Of a stretch of 64,000 nt of DNA, positions 12,480-24,177 are shown in pieces. The notes beneath the pieces are model-generated. The model did not search any database. It saw only the letters and a program-made list of their open reading frames with translations, and was not told the DNA's origin. Position 1 is the stretch's first letter. Each line of letters opens with the position of its first letter. A program made the translations under genes and the position numbers. The stretch spans positions 18,369,820 through 18,433,819 of the forward strand of contig CM025852.1 in the NCBI GenBank assembly GCA_003952965.2, written 5' to 3'. This DNA comes from Morella rubra. Taxonomy: Eukaryota; Streptophyta; Magnoliopsida; Fagales; Myricaceae.

Positions 12480-13914
12480 TCATGGTGAACACAAGACTAA
12501 AGACAAAAGGAAGGCTAGAGGAAGCAATCTGAAACCTCGCTGGAACCTCTTCCAGTGAGGATCGAAAGAGTGGATGACACTGCTCATAGTGAATCTCGCA
12601 CTATCACCAACCCAGAACTGGATCATAATGACAGACAACAGGGAGAAACATCGGTGTAGAGAAGACGTGACGAAGAGGTTCACATACTGCTTATGAAAGA
12701 GGCTCTCACTCCCCAATTCATGAATGGAATGAAAGCGCCGAAGGAGTCGATGCGAAGCTGGAAGAAGTCCTAGCTGAGTTAGGAATAATGAGGTAGAAAG
12801 TGGATAAACCACCGCAATCATCCTTAGAAAGCATGATGTATCAAATAGAATCTCCATTCACGTCAATAATTTTGGAAATCTGATTGCCATCCAAATTCTG
12901 TATGCCTGTTATTGACAAGTACACAGGAGCCATAATCTACTGGATCACACTATGGAAGGACTTATCGGTCATAGATGGACTTACTAGACACCTAAGACGC
13001 CATCAAATGCAAAGCATTTCCTACGACATTAGCTAGATCTGCTAGCATTTGGTTTAGCAGATTAAGGTCGAATTCTATCTTGAGTTTTAAAGAACTCAGC
13101 AGAGCTGGTTTGTTAACCATTTCGTCCCATTTCATACCTATCCGTCTCCTCTTTAACAAAAGGAAGATGAAAGCCTGCGAGATTAAGTGGCACGCTATAA
13201 CCAGGAAATGCTGAATATGGAAGATCTCAAAGATAAGGTGGTCCTCACCGTCATAGTAGCTAGATTGACTGATGGAAGATTTTCGTTTTCTTTAAGGAAG
13301 AAACCCCCATAAACTTTTGGAGAATTCATATAGAAGGCATAAAAATATATGAATGTAGAAGACATGGTGACAACTCACCGGAAACAAGTTGCCGATCAAG
13401 GAGGAGCAGCAGCCAAAAGAAGAAAAGAAACAGCTCCAACTAAACCTCCCGCAGCAGAAAGAGATCAGAAAATAGAACCACAATCAGAGTGTCTGAGATT
13501 GCAATTTACGCCCCTCAACATGCCCCCAGGAAAGATCCTCATGGAAATCCGGAACGACCCTGAGATACAATAACCTCTCAAAATGCAATTAGATCCAAGC
13601 AAACGGGACAACCAGAAGTTCTGTCGTTTCCACAACGACCACGGCCACGACACCGATGAATGTATTCACTGAAAAGGCAGATCGAAGCCCTTATTCAACA
13701 AGGACACCTCCGACAACTTCACCACTACAGAGTAGGGGTGCCATTCAGAAGGGAAACACGAGCACTTGAGAACCAACGTTTTAGACCCTACCAAAGAAAT
13801 GAATGGGAGCCCCGAGAAGACCATAGGGAAAATGAAGCTCCAAGACAAATAGCTAGACCAAAAGAAAGACATTCCCCACCAAGGGCAGTAGGCGAAATCA
13901 GGGATCATCTCTAG
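12480..13914 (+). pseudogene. Ty3/gypsy gag remnant
   Basis: Reads as gag across several frames with many stops. At about 13349-13573 one frame is open and Lys/Gln/Pro-rich. At about 13618-13663 the string CRFHNDHGHDTDEC gives the C/H spacing found near the C-terminus of Tat-type gag, followed by KRQIEALIQQGHL. Gag would form the virus-like particle. No complete frame survives. Confidence 0.65.
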
Positions 13915-13990
13915 AGGCCTTGCGCAGGAGGATCCTCTAAATCTTCAAGGAAGACCTACATAAGACAACTACTCATCGCAAAGATAAGCA

Positions 13991-14524
13991 ATGGACCCCT
14001 ACGTCCGAATCCAGAGAAGAAAAGCCATCACATTCACAACAAAAGATATGACAAGAGTCAAATATCAGCACGAAGATGCTCTAGTCATTGATGCTATGAT
14101 AGAAAACTATAATGATCGAAGAATACTTATCGATACCAGAAATTCTATCGATATCCTACATGCTACAGCATATGACCAAATAAAGTTGGGAAGAGAAGGA
14201 ATCGAAAACATAAGTACCTGGTTAACCGGATTTATTGACCATCAAATATTTGCTCTGGGAATCAAGGAGTTACCATTCACAGTAGGAGAACATTCATGTG
14301 AGGTAACAATCTTAGTGAGGTTCCTGATCTTCGAAGGAGAATCCTCCTATAATGTCATCATTGGACGAGCGACACTGAACAGGTTGCAAGCAGTAGTATC
14401 AACTCACCATCTGAAGATGAAGTTTCCAATCAAAGCAAGAATCAGGGAAGTAAAGGGAGATCAACAACAAGCTAGGAAATGCTATCTATTGGATACCCAG
14501 ATGGCTGAAGAAACATTGCCATAG
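13991..14524 (+). pseudogene. Ty3/gypsy protease-region remnant
   Basis: An open frame of 177 codons that contains DTRNSIDIL (about 14130) where family members carry the D-[ST]-G catalytic box, and NVIIGRATLNRLQAVVST (about 14350-14403), the well-conserved end of Ty3/gypsy proteases. The catalytic Gly is replaced (DTRNS), so activity is not expected. It is the longest uninterrupted frame of the element. Confidence 0.7.
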
Positions 14525-14879
14525 AACATCAGGAGGAATTTGAGTACAACTAGTAGAACCATTAGAAGAGATACTGCTTTGGACATATTCGAAAGAACGA
14601 ACGGTTAGAATCGAAACTAACTTGCCCGAAGAGTCCAAAACAGTTCTCATGGAATTTTTGCAAGTGAATAACAAAGTTTTTGCTTAGTCACATGAAGCTA
14701 TGCCGAGTATTGACCCAAAAGTCATCACTCACAAGCTAAACATACGCCTCAAAGTCAAACCGGTCATACAAAACGCAAAAGAAGCTTCACCGGGAAAAGA
14801 AGCCAAGCAATCAAAGAATAAGTCGGAAAGCTAGTCAAATCATGATTCATCAGAGAAGTTAATTACCCAACTGGTTAGC

Positions 14880-15420
14880 GAACATAGTTATGGTGAAAAA
14901 GGCAAACAGAAAATGGCGAATGTGCGTGGATTATACTGATTTAAACAAAGCTTGTTCAAAAGATTGTTAGCTCCTTCCGAGATCGATTCTTTGGTAGATT
15001 CGACAGTAGGACATCAACTCTTAAGCTTCATGGATGCCTTCTCGGGATACAACCAGATCAAGATGTACACACCGGACCAAGAACACACATCTTTCATAAT
15101 AAATCGAGAGACTTACTACTACTAGGTAATTCCCTTTGGTCTGAAGAATGCGAGAGCAACATACCAAAGGTTAGTCAACCTGATGTTCTGGAAACAAATA
15201 GGGCGCAACATGGAAGTCTACATAGATGACCTATTGGTCAAGACACAAGATCGGCAAACCATGTCATGGATCTCGCTGAAGCCTTTGATGTACTTCTAGC
15301 ATACAAGATGCGCTTGAACCAGCGAAGTGTGCATTCGGTATGTTTGGAAAAATTCATAGGATTCCTATATCCAACGAGGAATTGAATCCAACCCGAAGAA
15401 AATCAAGGCCATCCTAGATA
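14880..15420 (+). pseudogene. Ty3/gypsy reverse transcriptase remnant
   Basis: The strings WRMCVDYTDLNKAC (about 14916-14957) and VYIDDLLVKT (about 15215-15245) mark RT blocks, including the YxDD active-site box. Several frame changes and stops lie between them. The RNase H-like region downstream is even more decayed. Confidence 0.7.
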
Positions 15421-16797
15421 TCCACCAAAGAACATCAAAGAGCTGCAATGACTCACAGGACCAATAGCTACACTCAATAGATTCGTCGCCCGCGCCACAG
15501 ATAAATGCCTGCCATTCTTCAAAACACTGGAAGGCCTTCGAGTGGACAGAAGAATGTTAGACTGCCTTTGAGGAGTTGAAGAGATACCTGACAAATCCCC
15601 TACTCGTAAGTTCCCCAATACCGGGAGAAATGTTTTTTCTCTACCTCGCTATTTTGAATGTAGTAGTAAGCACGACACTCATACGAGATGATAACGACGT
15701 CCAATGACCGATATATTACGTAAGCAAGGTGCTACAAGGAGCCCAAGCTCGGTATCCTGATGTCAACAAACTATCATTGGTTATCATGATCTCGGCAAGA
15801 AAATTGAGACCATACTTCTAAGCTCATCCCATAGTGATCATGACAGATTAACCATTATGACAAATCTTGGGAAAGTCAGATGCATCATGAAGGTGAGTCG
15901 AATGGTTTGTAGAGCTCAGAGAATTTGACATCGAATATCGATCATGTACCGTAATTAAGGGGCAAGCAATAGCCGACTTTGTCACAAAATTCACAGCATC
16001 AGTATCCTGGGAAGAAACTCCCAAACCGAAACTAGACGGATCATCCAACCACGAATCAGGAGGTGTGGGAGTGGTTATTGAGATACTCGAGGAAGAAAGA
16101 ATTAAATTCAAAATCAAATTGGAATATTCCCCCAAACAATGAAACGGAATACAAAGCCTTTATAGTAGGCCATTTCACAACGAGCTCCTAGGAGGAAAGC
16201 ACCTTAACATACACTCAAACTCTCAACTGGTAGTAGGACAAGTCATAGAAAACTTCGAAGCCGAGATGAAAGAATGGCAGCTTATCTAAAGCGTACACTG
16301 GAGATGAAGAAACATTTTGAAGCTTTTGAGATCCTAGCATATTCCCCGAGATCAAAATGCCCCAGCTAATGCTTTAGCACCGAGGTGTCAGGATCAGTCG
16401 AGATGTTCAAGGGACGAGGAACCATACGATCCACAAGAGTCGTATCTTAAATTCGGACAATTGATGAGATAAAACTAGGAAATTAGTGATCCCCGATTAT
16501 GAAGATACTAAAAGAAGAGGATCCCAAGGTTAACAAGCAACAACTCTAGAAGTTCAAAAGGATAACACCGTGGTATACTATCATAGATGGGAACCAAAAT
16601 CGCCGAAGTCTTTTCAAACCATTGCTGCGTTGCCTCGGCACTCGAGATGTAGACTACGCACTTCAGGAAGTACATGAAGGAATCTGCAGAAATCTTTCAG
16701 GATCGAGAACCTTGTCTTAAAAAGTCATTTGAGCCGGATTCTTCTGGCCTACCATGTAAGCTGATGTTGAAGGTGTTAAGATCAGCCGAATGTTCAA

Positions 16798-17660
16798 GTG
16801 TCAAAGATTTGCCAACATCATAAATACCCTAATAGAAAAGATGATGATTCGTCAGCGCCCCGTATTCATTTATGCTATGGAGAATTGAAATCCTATGACC
16901 CATTCTCTTTGGGACGAAGGCAGCTGAAGTTCTTGATAGTCGTCATCGACTATTTCACCAAATGGGTAGAAGCTGAGCAACTAGCAAAGATCACCGAATT
17001 GAACATCCGAAAATTTGTTTGGAAGAACATTGTTTTTCGCTTCGGGCTACCTCGGGCAATAATCACGAACATGGCAAACAGTTCGACAACAAAAGCTTCC
17101 GAGACTTCTGTTTAGAACTCAACATCGAGAATCATTACTCATATCCATACTATCTGCAAACTAACGGACAAGTGGACTGGCAAACCGATTACTGCTAAAA
17201 ATCATCAAGACAAAGTTTGACGACCACAAGGGTTATGGAAGAAGAATTACCGGGGTATTATGGGCATACCGCAGTATTGTCAGAAATTCATAGGGAAACC
17301 CCATTTGCCCTCACCTATGGAACCGAGGCTGTGATCCTAGTCAAAATAGGAGCTCTCTCACCTCGGGTGATGAACTTCACCCACGAAAACAATGAAGAAG
17401 AGAGGAAGTTGGACCTCGACCTACTAGAAGAAAGGAGAGAAGACGCACGAATCAAGATAGAAGCCTACAAACAGAAGATTGCCAACTACTACAATATCAA
17501 GGTTAGACCAGGTCATTTTATCCCTGGAGATTTAGTGCTAAAAAAGATATTGCCCAGGATGAAAGATTTGCAACAAGGTAAGTTGCACCAAAACTAGGAA
17601 GGACCATATCGTATTATCGGCCCTAAACGGTCAGGAACATACAATTAGAAGATCTTTAAG
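16798..17660 (+). pseudogene. Ty3/gypsy integrase remnant
   Basis: The core reads FLIVVIDYFTKWVEAEQL (about 16934-16986, first catalytic Asp in the DYFTKW box), followed by FRFGLPRAIITN (about 17035-17070), where the second catalytic Asp has been lost (ITNM instead of a typical TDNG). At 17290-17597 the C-terminal segment RETPFALTYGTEAV and the chromatin-proximal KVRPGHFIPGDLVL are readable. Frame breaks separate the parts. Confidence 0.75.
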
Positions 17661-17916
17661 GAAAAGTACTACAACATCCATGGAACTCGATACACCTTAG
17701 AAAATATTATGCCCAGGTGTTTAACTTTTATCTATAATTATGCATTTATGCTTATGTTATGTTATTATGTCTTGTTTATCACTGTTTACAATGAATGAAA
17801 AATCCGAAGTTCTCTGCCAAACTAATTAAACTAATTATTGAATGACGACAATGACAATCATGGGAAAACATGACTCCCAAGCGCATCAAAAGATCCCCGG
17901 TTCTGAATCAACTACA

Positions 17917-18026
17917 AAGACGACCCCAAAAAATTACGGTTCTCAATCGCACCTAAGACGACCTCGAAGAACCACGGTTCCAGTCTCACCAAAGACAACC
18001 TTGGAGAACCACAGTCTTAGGTTTTG
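17917..18026 (+). repeat. Three 37-38 bp tandem repeats in the gypsy 3' region
   Basis: Units begin AAGACGACCC at 17917, AAGACGACCT at 17955 and AAGACAACCT at 17992 (periods 38 and 37). Each holds a variant of ACCACGGTTC. They lie between the integrase and the LINE boundary, where plant Ty3/gypsy elements often carry short tandem repeats. Confidence 0.75.
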
Positions 18027-18099
18027 GCCTATGGGCAGATTAACGTTGCCTTGATCGCTAAGTTGGCTTAAAAACTCCGCAGCACTGAGGACTGCCTTT

Positions 18100-19300
18100 G
18101 GATTTCGTTGTGTTCGGCTAAGTACTTGCGTCATTCTCCTATGGAGTCTATGCTTCCTCCGAGACGTTCTTCTTCTTGGACGTGGAGAGGTGTCCTATGT
18201 GTCCTGTCGCCAAATTTCTCGATGATCAGAGCACCCTTATATGGTCTGATCCTTGGATTTTGGGGTTGGATTCGTTTCGCCCTTTACTCGTTCGGAGGTT
18301 AGTCCGGATTATTTGTCTCACCGGGTTTGCTCCCTCATTTCGCCTGGTACCCGTCAGTGAAATCGTGATCTTATTTTCCATCTTTTTGATGCAGAGTCGG
18401 TCAAGAAAATTCTCCAAATGCCTCTTTGCTTTAATGGCCGTTCTAATCCCTGCCTGTGGACTCTTGATCCTTTCGGGAATTTCTCGGTCAAATCTATATA
18501 CCATGTGTTGCTCCCTTCTGTGGATTCCCACTTTTCCCCTCTTGGTTTGGAAGATTGGAAAAGCTTATGGAAGCTTAGAATTCATGCATGCCTCCGTTTT
18601 TTTCTTTGGAAATTGACGTGCACGGGTGCTTTCTGCTATCTAGAAGCCGGCTTAGGAAGATAGCCTTTGCACTCTTTACAAATCTGCAGTGGAGTCTACA
18701 CAACATCTCTTTGTCGCATGCCTGATGGCCTGTATTATCTGGCGGGGTTCCCCTTGGCCTATTTTGATTGACCAATTCTCTTCCTTGTTGTTGTCCTTTT
18801 GCCTGTGTTTGTCGTGATCACCGTGGCCATATTCTCTATGCTGAGTCGCAGAAGCTAGATACTTCTGATCCCACTGAAAGGGAGGCTTTGGCTATGCTTC
18901 TTGGCATTTCGAGTGTGGTTTCTCAGCATTGAGAGGAGGTGGTTTTTTAGGGCGACTCGCTTGTGGTTGTCGATGCTCTTTGCAACCCGATTGAAGTTTG
19001 CCCATGGCGGATCGAGTCCGCCATCTCTCAGGCTTCTTCTCTACTATTTAGTTTCCCTGCTTCTTGTTGTAGGTATGCCTCCGGGGTTCAAATGTGCTCA
19101 CTCACAATTTAACTCGATGGACTACTTCCTCCCTGCAAGAAGGATGCTTTTCCGAGATCATTGGGCTTAATCCACTGTACTCTTGTTTGTTTGAGGGTTT
19201 TGACCCCTTGAGGGGCCCATCGGTTTCTTTCTTTTATGGCTCTTTGCTCCAGCTCTTTAGTTTTTGTTAGTAATTTTTGGTTCCGTTGATAAAAAAAAAG
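18100..19300 (+). mobile_element. 5'-truncated LINE (L1-like) with RT tail, zf-RVT and RNase H remnants
   Basis: The 3' part of a plant L1-type element. SSSWTWRGVL and then a frame-shifted LIWSDPWILG (about 18235-18265) match the region after the RT, and FSVKSIYHVLLP (about 18481-18516) begins the zf-RVT-like domain. An RNase H-like stretch (LDTSDPTEREALAMLLG, about 18856-18906, with GDSLVVVDALCNP after a stop) follows. The element ends in a short A-run at 19291-19299. All frames are broken. The left boundary against gypsy sequence is approximate. Confidence 0.75.
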
Positions 19301-20438
19301 AACCAAACTCTTGCTGGTTGTCTTGCTCGAGCTTTGCCTTGTGTAGTTGTCGATCTAAGACTGCCAACACCAATATCTACTTTAGAGCGAAGAATGGTAT
19401 TGATTTTTGAATCTACTTGTCTTCTTTCAGTAGTGATGTGTAATGAACATCATTAGGGTTGAAAAAGTTTTTTTTATTTCTTCCATTCTGAATTACCACA
19501 TTCATGAGTTACTGTGTATCTCTTCTTGCGATTCTTCATATCACAAAAGTTAGTAATTCGTAGACTTTTAATTTGTATATCTAAGCTGCTGTAGGTTTTT
19601 TTGTCATTGCCAGTTCTTAGTCAAACTTGTGTATCTCTTCTTGCGATTGGTAAGTAATATTTGTCTTATTATCTCAGCAACCCTATACGGCAGTCAAACA
19701 TTTCACTTGACTTACACATACTATATAAGGTTGATGACTTTTGCACCATTAAACGAGAGGTATTAGAGGAACAATGAAGATATATCGTTTACATATAATT
19801 TTCAGTTTCTTTTCTTTGCAAAATATTCTCAAAAGTCGTCGTGTCCAAATATTAGATGAATGATTTATGTTTGGTGTACCATCCCTGAGAGTTTTTTTAT
19901 ACATGGACACTTATTGGATACAATGACTTTCATGGATGCGCTCCCAGCTTTCAGATTGAAACAGTGGCGAGTTATTGTTCTTTTGTTCATTGAACTCTCT
20001 CTGTTTGTCGGATCCCTGCACTTACCCCACACCTGACTAATCGAAGGATGTTGTTGACAAAGGTGAGACATTAAGTTATTGTGTCTAGTATCTTGTAGGA
20101 TTTTTGGCCATCTTGAAGGTTAAGATCCCTTTGATTTTGTTGAGGGGGAATGTGATTTTACAACTACGGATATTCACTATGTGTTTCGAGTAGGGAGGTT
20201 TTTAACCAGAATTCTGGTTTGATTGTTGGCTAAATAGGTGTTGGATAGGGCCCAAATAAGTGTCAAAGAATATGAGATTATGAAGGATCTTATGATTCCA
20301 CTTGGCAGAGCACCTCATGTATCATCTCAGAGTGGAGCTTGATGGAGAAAAATGGCTACTACCTCTTGATTGTTGTGACACCCTGGTCCCGAGAATGAGA
20401 AATCAAAAAGCATTGCCACCGTATGTATCCCTCTTTCT
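19301..20438 (+). pseudogene. Partial duplicate of the RPAP2-like gene (exon 4 end to 3'-UTR)
   Basis: From 19304 the sequence is a diverged copy of the RPAP2-like gene from 8350 on, introns included: the last part of exon 4 (19304-19394), intron, exon 5 (about 19912-20063), intron, exon 6 (20238-20342) and about 70 bases beyond the stop codon. Retained introns show a DNA-level duplication, not a processed copy. Decay: the exon 5 acceptor ACAG|GG is now ACATGG, and one base is missing in exon 5 (TTCATTGAACTC against TTCATGGAAGCTC). Exon 6 keeps its frame and stop. The 5' part of the gene is missing; a LINE A-tail abuts the copy directly. Non-functional. Confidence 0.9.
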
Positions 20439-20455
20439 ACAAATTTGACACCCTG

Positions 20456-22240
20456 GACGTTTGACGCTTATTAAGTCTGTAGCTGCTACAATTCCCTCTT
20501 ATAGCATGTCATCCTTCTTATTACCCAACAGAAAAGTGGACAGCAAGCTGAAAGATTTTTTCTGGGGCTTATTTGATCAGTCCAACCGGCATTTTACCCC
20601 AGTGGCTTGGTTTTCCATCTCAGGCCCAAAGAGCTAGGTGGGTTGAGTGTTCGTCGTCTTCATGACATTAATATGGTCCTAGTTTCAAAACTGAGGTGGC
20701 TTTTATATAAGACACCTAAGGATTTATGGGTTAAAGCTCTCCCGGCCAAATACTTGAGAAATCAGCATTTGCTTGGTGCCAGGTTAAAGTCGGGTGCTTC
20801 TTGGATGTGGCAGAGAATTTTCAAGGCTTCTTCGACTCTTACCAAAGGGCTGTATTTTTCGATTAAAGGGGGTTAGATGTGTATGCTTGGTCTATTCCGT
20901 GGATACCCTCTCTGGCTAATTTTAAGCCTATCAGACGAGTGGAGGATGAGCTGATCCATCCTAATCTTAAAGTGGTGGACTTAATTGACATTCCATCTAG
21001 ATGCTGGAAAGTTGATGTTATTGAAGAACTCTTTGATCCCCAGAGTTCCCAAGCCATCTTATCTCTTCCTATTCCCTCTGTTCCTGGGGAAGACACCATT
21101 CTTTGGAGACTGGAGTCTACTGGCTCCTTTTCTGTGAAGTCAGCCTACCTTGTGGATCAAGATGACAGATTTCACCTGTCTGTGAATGCTATATAGTGGA
21201 AAGCTCTTTGGGCTTTGAAAATATAGGCACGCCTTAAACTGTTTTTATGGAAGATGGGATCCAAAGCGTTGGCTGTCAAATCCCGTTTGTAATTTTTATT
21301 TGGAGATAATCTGGAGTTATATATTTGCCCTGTGTGTAGAGAATTTGAGGAAACCACTGAGCACTTGTTCTTTCAATGTTGTGTCGCTGACATTCTATGG
21401 AGGGAGTCCTTCTGGTCCCTAGATACTGAGGCTTTAAACCATTTTTCCATTTTAAAGTGGATTAACATGATTGTTTCGCCTGAAGCTTTTCTTGGGCTGA
21501 AAGGGAACTAGGCACATGCCTTTACTTTGTTTGTTGCCTTACTTTCGGATACCATTTGGTTCTTCCGGAATCAGATTGTTAATCAAGATGAGCATCATGA
21601 TGGAGCTCCAGATATTCATGCTACGATCTTAATGCTTAGAAGGCGCTATAGAGAGCATGCTTGAGCTTAATTGGACTGAAATGGATTCGAAAAATTACAA
21701 GAGCTGGACCCAGCCTCCTTCGTCGGTGTGGAAGTTTAACTATGATGCAGCTTGTAGAGGGCCCCAAGTATTTTTAGTTTTAGTTTGCCGAGACTCCAAT
21801 GGAACCTTGCTCTCTGCATGGACAGATCATTTGCTGACTTCCAATCCAGTTCTGGCTGAACTCTCTGCAGCTTTCCTTGCTTATTAATATGCTCCTCCCT
21901 CCATAGACGGTACTCTCATTATTAAAGGGGACTCTCTTGTTGCTTGCCAGCTTGTCCACCCTCAGAACAGCCCCCACCTTTAAGGCCCTATCTTAGACGT
22001 TGTTCAGAAAATTGACAACCATCCTCGATGGAGTTTTGTTTGGGCGCCTCGGAAGCAGAATGTTATGGCTCAAAGACTTGCTAGTTGGGCCCCTTTTGAT
22101 TGTAGGCAGGGCTCTATCCCTTTAGCTTGTTTGCCTCCTGTTGTTTTTGATTCGGACTGGTGTTTTGAGCCACCTTAGTGGCAATTTTTTTTAATGCAAT
22201 GGTTGTTAAGAAGAAAAGAAATAGAAAGAAAAAAAACAAA
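20456..22240 (+). mobile_element. 5'-truncated LINE (L1-like) with RT thumb, zf-RVT and RNase H remnants
   Basis: Begins within the RT tail (LIKSVAATIPSYSMSSFLLP, about 20467 onward) and continues with LGGLSVRRLHDINMVLVSKLRW (about 20633-20700). Next come WRLESTGSFSVKSAYLV (about 21105-21155, zf-RVT), CPVCREFEETTEHLFFQC (about 21328-21380) and an RNase H domain (WKFNYDAACRG at about 21729, GDSLVACQLVHP at about 21929). It ends in an A-rich tail about 22203-22240. Several stops interrupt it. It is inserted just after the RPAP2 pseudogene, in the same direction. Confidence 0.8.
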
Positions 22241-24177
22241 GAACGACCAAAGAGGCCGTAAAGTATATGACAAGACCTAAGCCCAAGCAGCAAGAAGACA
22301 TACAGCTAAGCTAAAGCGCCACCTAGTACCTTGCACATTCCTTTTCTTTTTTTTTCCTGAGCAAAAAAGAGGCAGGGGCGACCAGCATAGTAAACCTCTA
22401 TAGGCATAATTATAGGAGCTCTTTCTACTGCAGAATATTTAGTTTAAGCTAAAGTTATTATCTAATGGTTGAGCCTATCACCACAGCAGCAGCATCAGAG
22501 TCTCAGCCCATCTACTAAGTCTAAGATCAGGCTTTACTTTCACAATTAATTTCAATTTATGTCCACTCTCAAACTTTTGACCTTGGAAATAGTGAACAGT
22601 GGGTGGTGCCAACTGAGCTACAGCCCCGCTCGCAGCACCTTGCACATTCACCTACATGATTTGCATGCATGGCACATATGGCTTGCCCTACGCTATGCGC
22701 ATCTTCCCTCGCCCACAAATGGCACAAATACGTGTGGGACTGGCACACGCTTTTCCCAGACAGAGTGCAAGCCTGACCTGCATGGCGCACAATGTGGCAT
22801 GCCACCAGCACACAACGGCATAACACCCTTGTAGCACATTATCGCCACATGATTAGGGGGAGACATGTTCCCTTATTTGAGGAGATTGCAAGAGGAGACG
22901 TGGTCCTTGATTTTGAGGATTATTATTCCTCGTAATAAAAGACGTGATTTTAGAAGACGCAATTATTCCATATAGTGAATAACAGGATTGTAGCCATGAA
23001 GAATGATTCCATGCGGGGTTTTCTTTCTTGTTTTCTCTAGCTATGGCTAAACTCTTATATATATATATATATATATATATAAGGCTTTAGGGTTCATTTT
23101 TTGAGATCATATCATTTATCAACTCTTTTTAGTACAGAAACTTTGCTTCAACTTATCATCTTTTTAGTATAGAAATTTTGCTTCAGCGTATGGTTGATTG
23201 TGAGTGGTAGCCGGAGTTACTCTCTAATCGGCAATTGCCATATTTATCTCGTGTTTTGTTGTTTTTTTTTTCTCAGCCGTGCTTTATTGCGATAACATAA
23301 ACTATTTCCCAAACCACACAGCTCAGACACATTTGCAAATTTCAAAATTTTGAAATATTTAGGAAATATTAGGAAAATTGAGGAGATTAGAATTTTATTG
23401 ATGTTTGTGAAAAAATAATAAAAATTTTTTTTTGGAGTAAATCAAAAAGATGATTTGAATTATTTTTTTATATTTATTGTGATGAAAAAAATAATTTAAT
23501 AGAGAGAAATAATATTATTATGAATCCTATGAAAAAATGAAAAAAGTTAAAAAAAAAACTTGTGATTTTACATCTAAAATTCTTAAAAATTTAAAATTTT
23601 GAAAAAATTATCATGAAGACTTTAGAGCCTTCCATCACCCCCCCCCCCCCCCCCCCCCAATCTTCTCCAACTGAACACCGTACAAGGCAAAAGCATGTCG
23701 GAACTCAGAAGTTGGAAACAGCCTAAGAGGTTCAATTATCTATGTTTTGGTTTTGTGACTGTAAAGCAGTTTTTGAATGGCATGTCCAATTGCACTTACC
23801 TATAGATTGAGGGACCATTTTTCCTTAGGTAAAATAAACTAAACATGACTTCAAGACATAGAAAACATAAAATATGAACCTTTTAATATAATGTCACAGT
23901 CGCTCTGAGAAACGAAAAAATTAGAATAATAGTACTGCCGTTTTACACTGCTATATTTGCCACTGCAAGTCGTTCAACCACAAGTCTCTCTTAATAAACT
24001 GCAAACAACAGAAGGCAGATTCTCCATTCAGTTCCGCGTCTTTTCTCCGATTGAAGTAGCAATCCTTCCATTCTTACCACCCCCTTCCTTTTTCCTCCCT
24101 CCTCTTCTCTGTACGAGATTCCCATGGCGCTTCTGAGGTCTCCACATAAACATTGCAGACATGTTTCCTTCTATAGC
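22241..24177. other. Intergenic repeat-like DNA
   Basis: No gene is recognised. The stretch holds a CA/GCA-rich segment (about 22620-22830), a (TA)n microsatellite at 23056-23081, a two-copy 35-38 bp near-repeat (TTTTTAGTACAGAAACTTTGCTTCA, about 23125-23190) and a C-run at 23638-23659. The segment 22850-23270 looks LTR-like (AT-rich, TATA run, leader-like end) but has no partner. The last few hundred bases should include the SYP61 3'-UTR. Confidence 0.4.
23638..23659. repeat. Poly-C tract
   Basis: An uninterrupted C-run of about 21-22 bases in AT-rich flanks. Length is likely uncertain in any assembly. Confidence 0.9.

Larger units (their letters stand above)
12436..18060 (+). mobile_element. 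Degenerate Ty3/gypsy LTR retrotransposon, internal region (gag-pol, Tat-like)
   Basis: Domains occur in Ty3/gypsy order: gag (to about 13.9 kb), a retropepsin region (about 14.0-14.5 kb), RT (about 14.9-15.4 kb), RNase H-like (about 16.0-16.4 kb) and integrase (about 16.85-17.6 kb). Every domain is cut by stops or frameshifts. The gag style and the CRFHNDHGHDTDEC box are typical of the Tat group. The element has no recognisable 3' LTR; LINE sequence takes over near 18.1 kb. It is non-functional. Confidence 0.8.
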
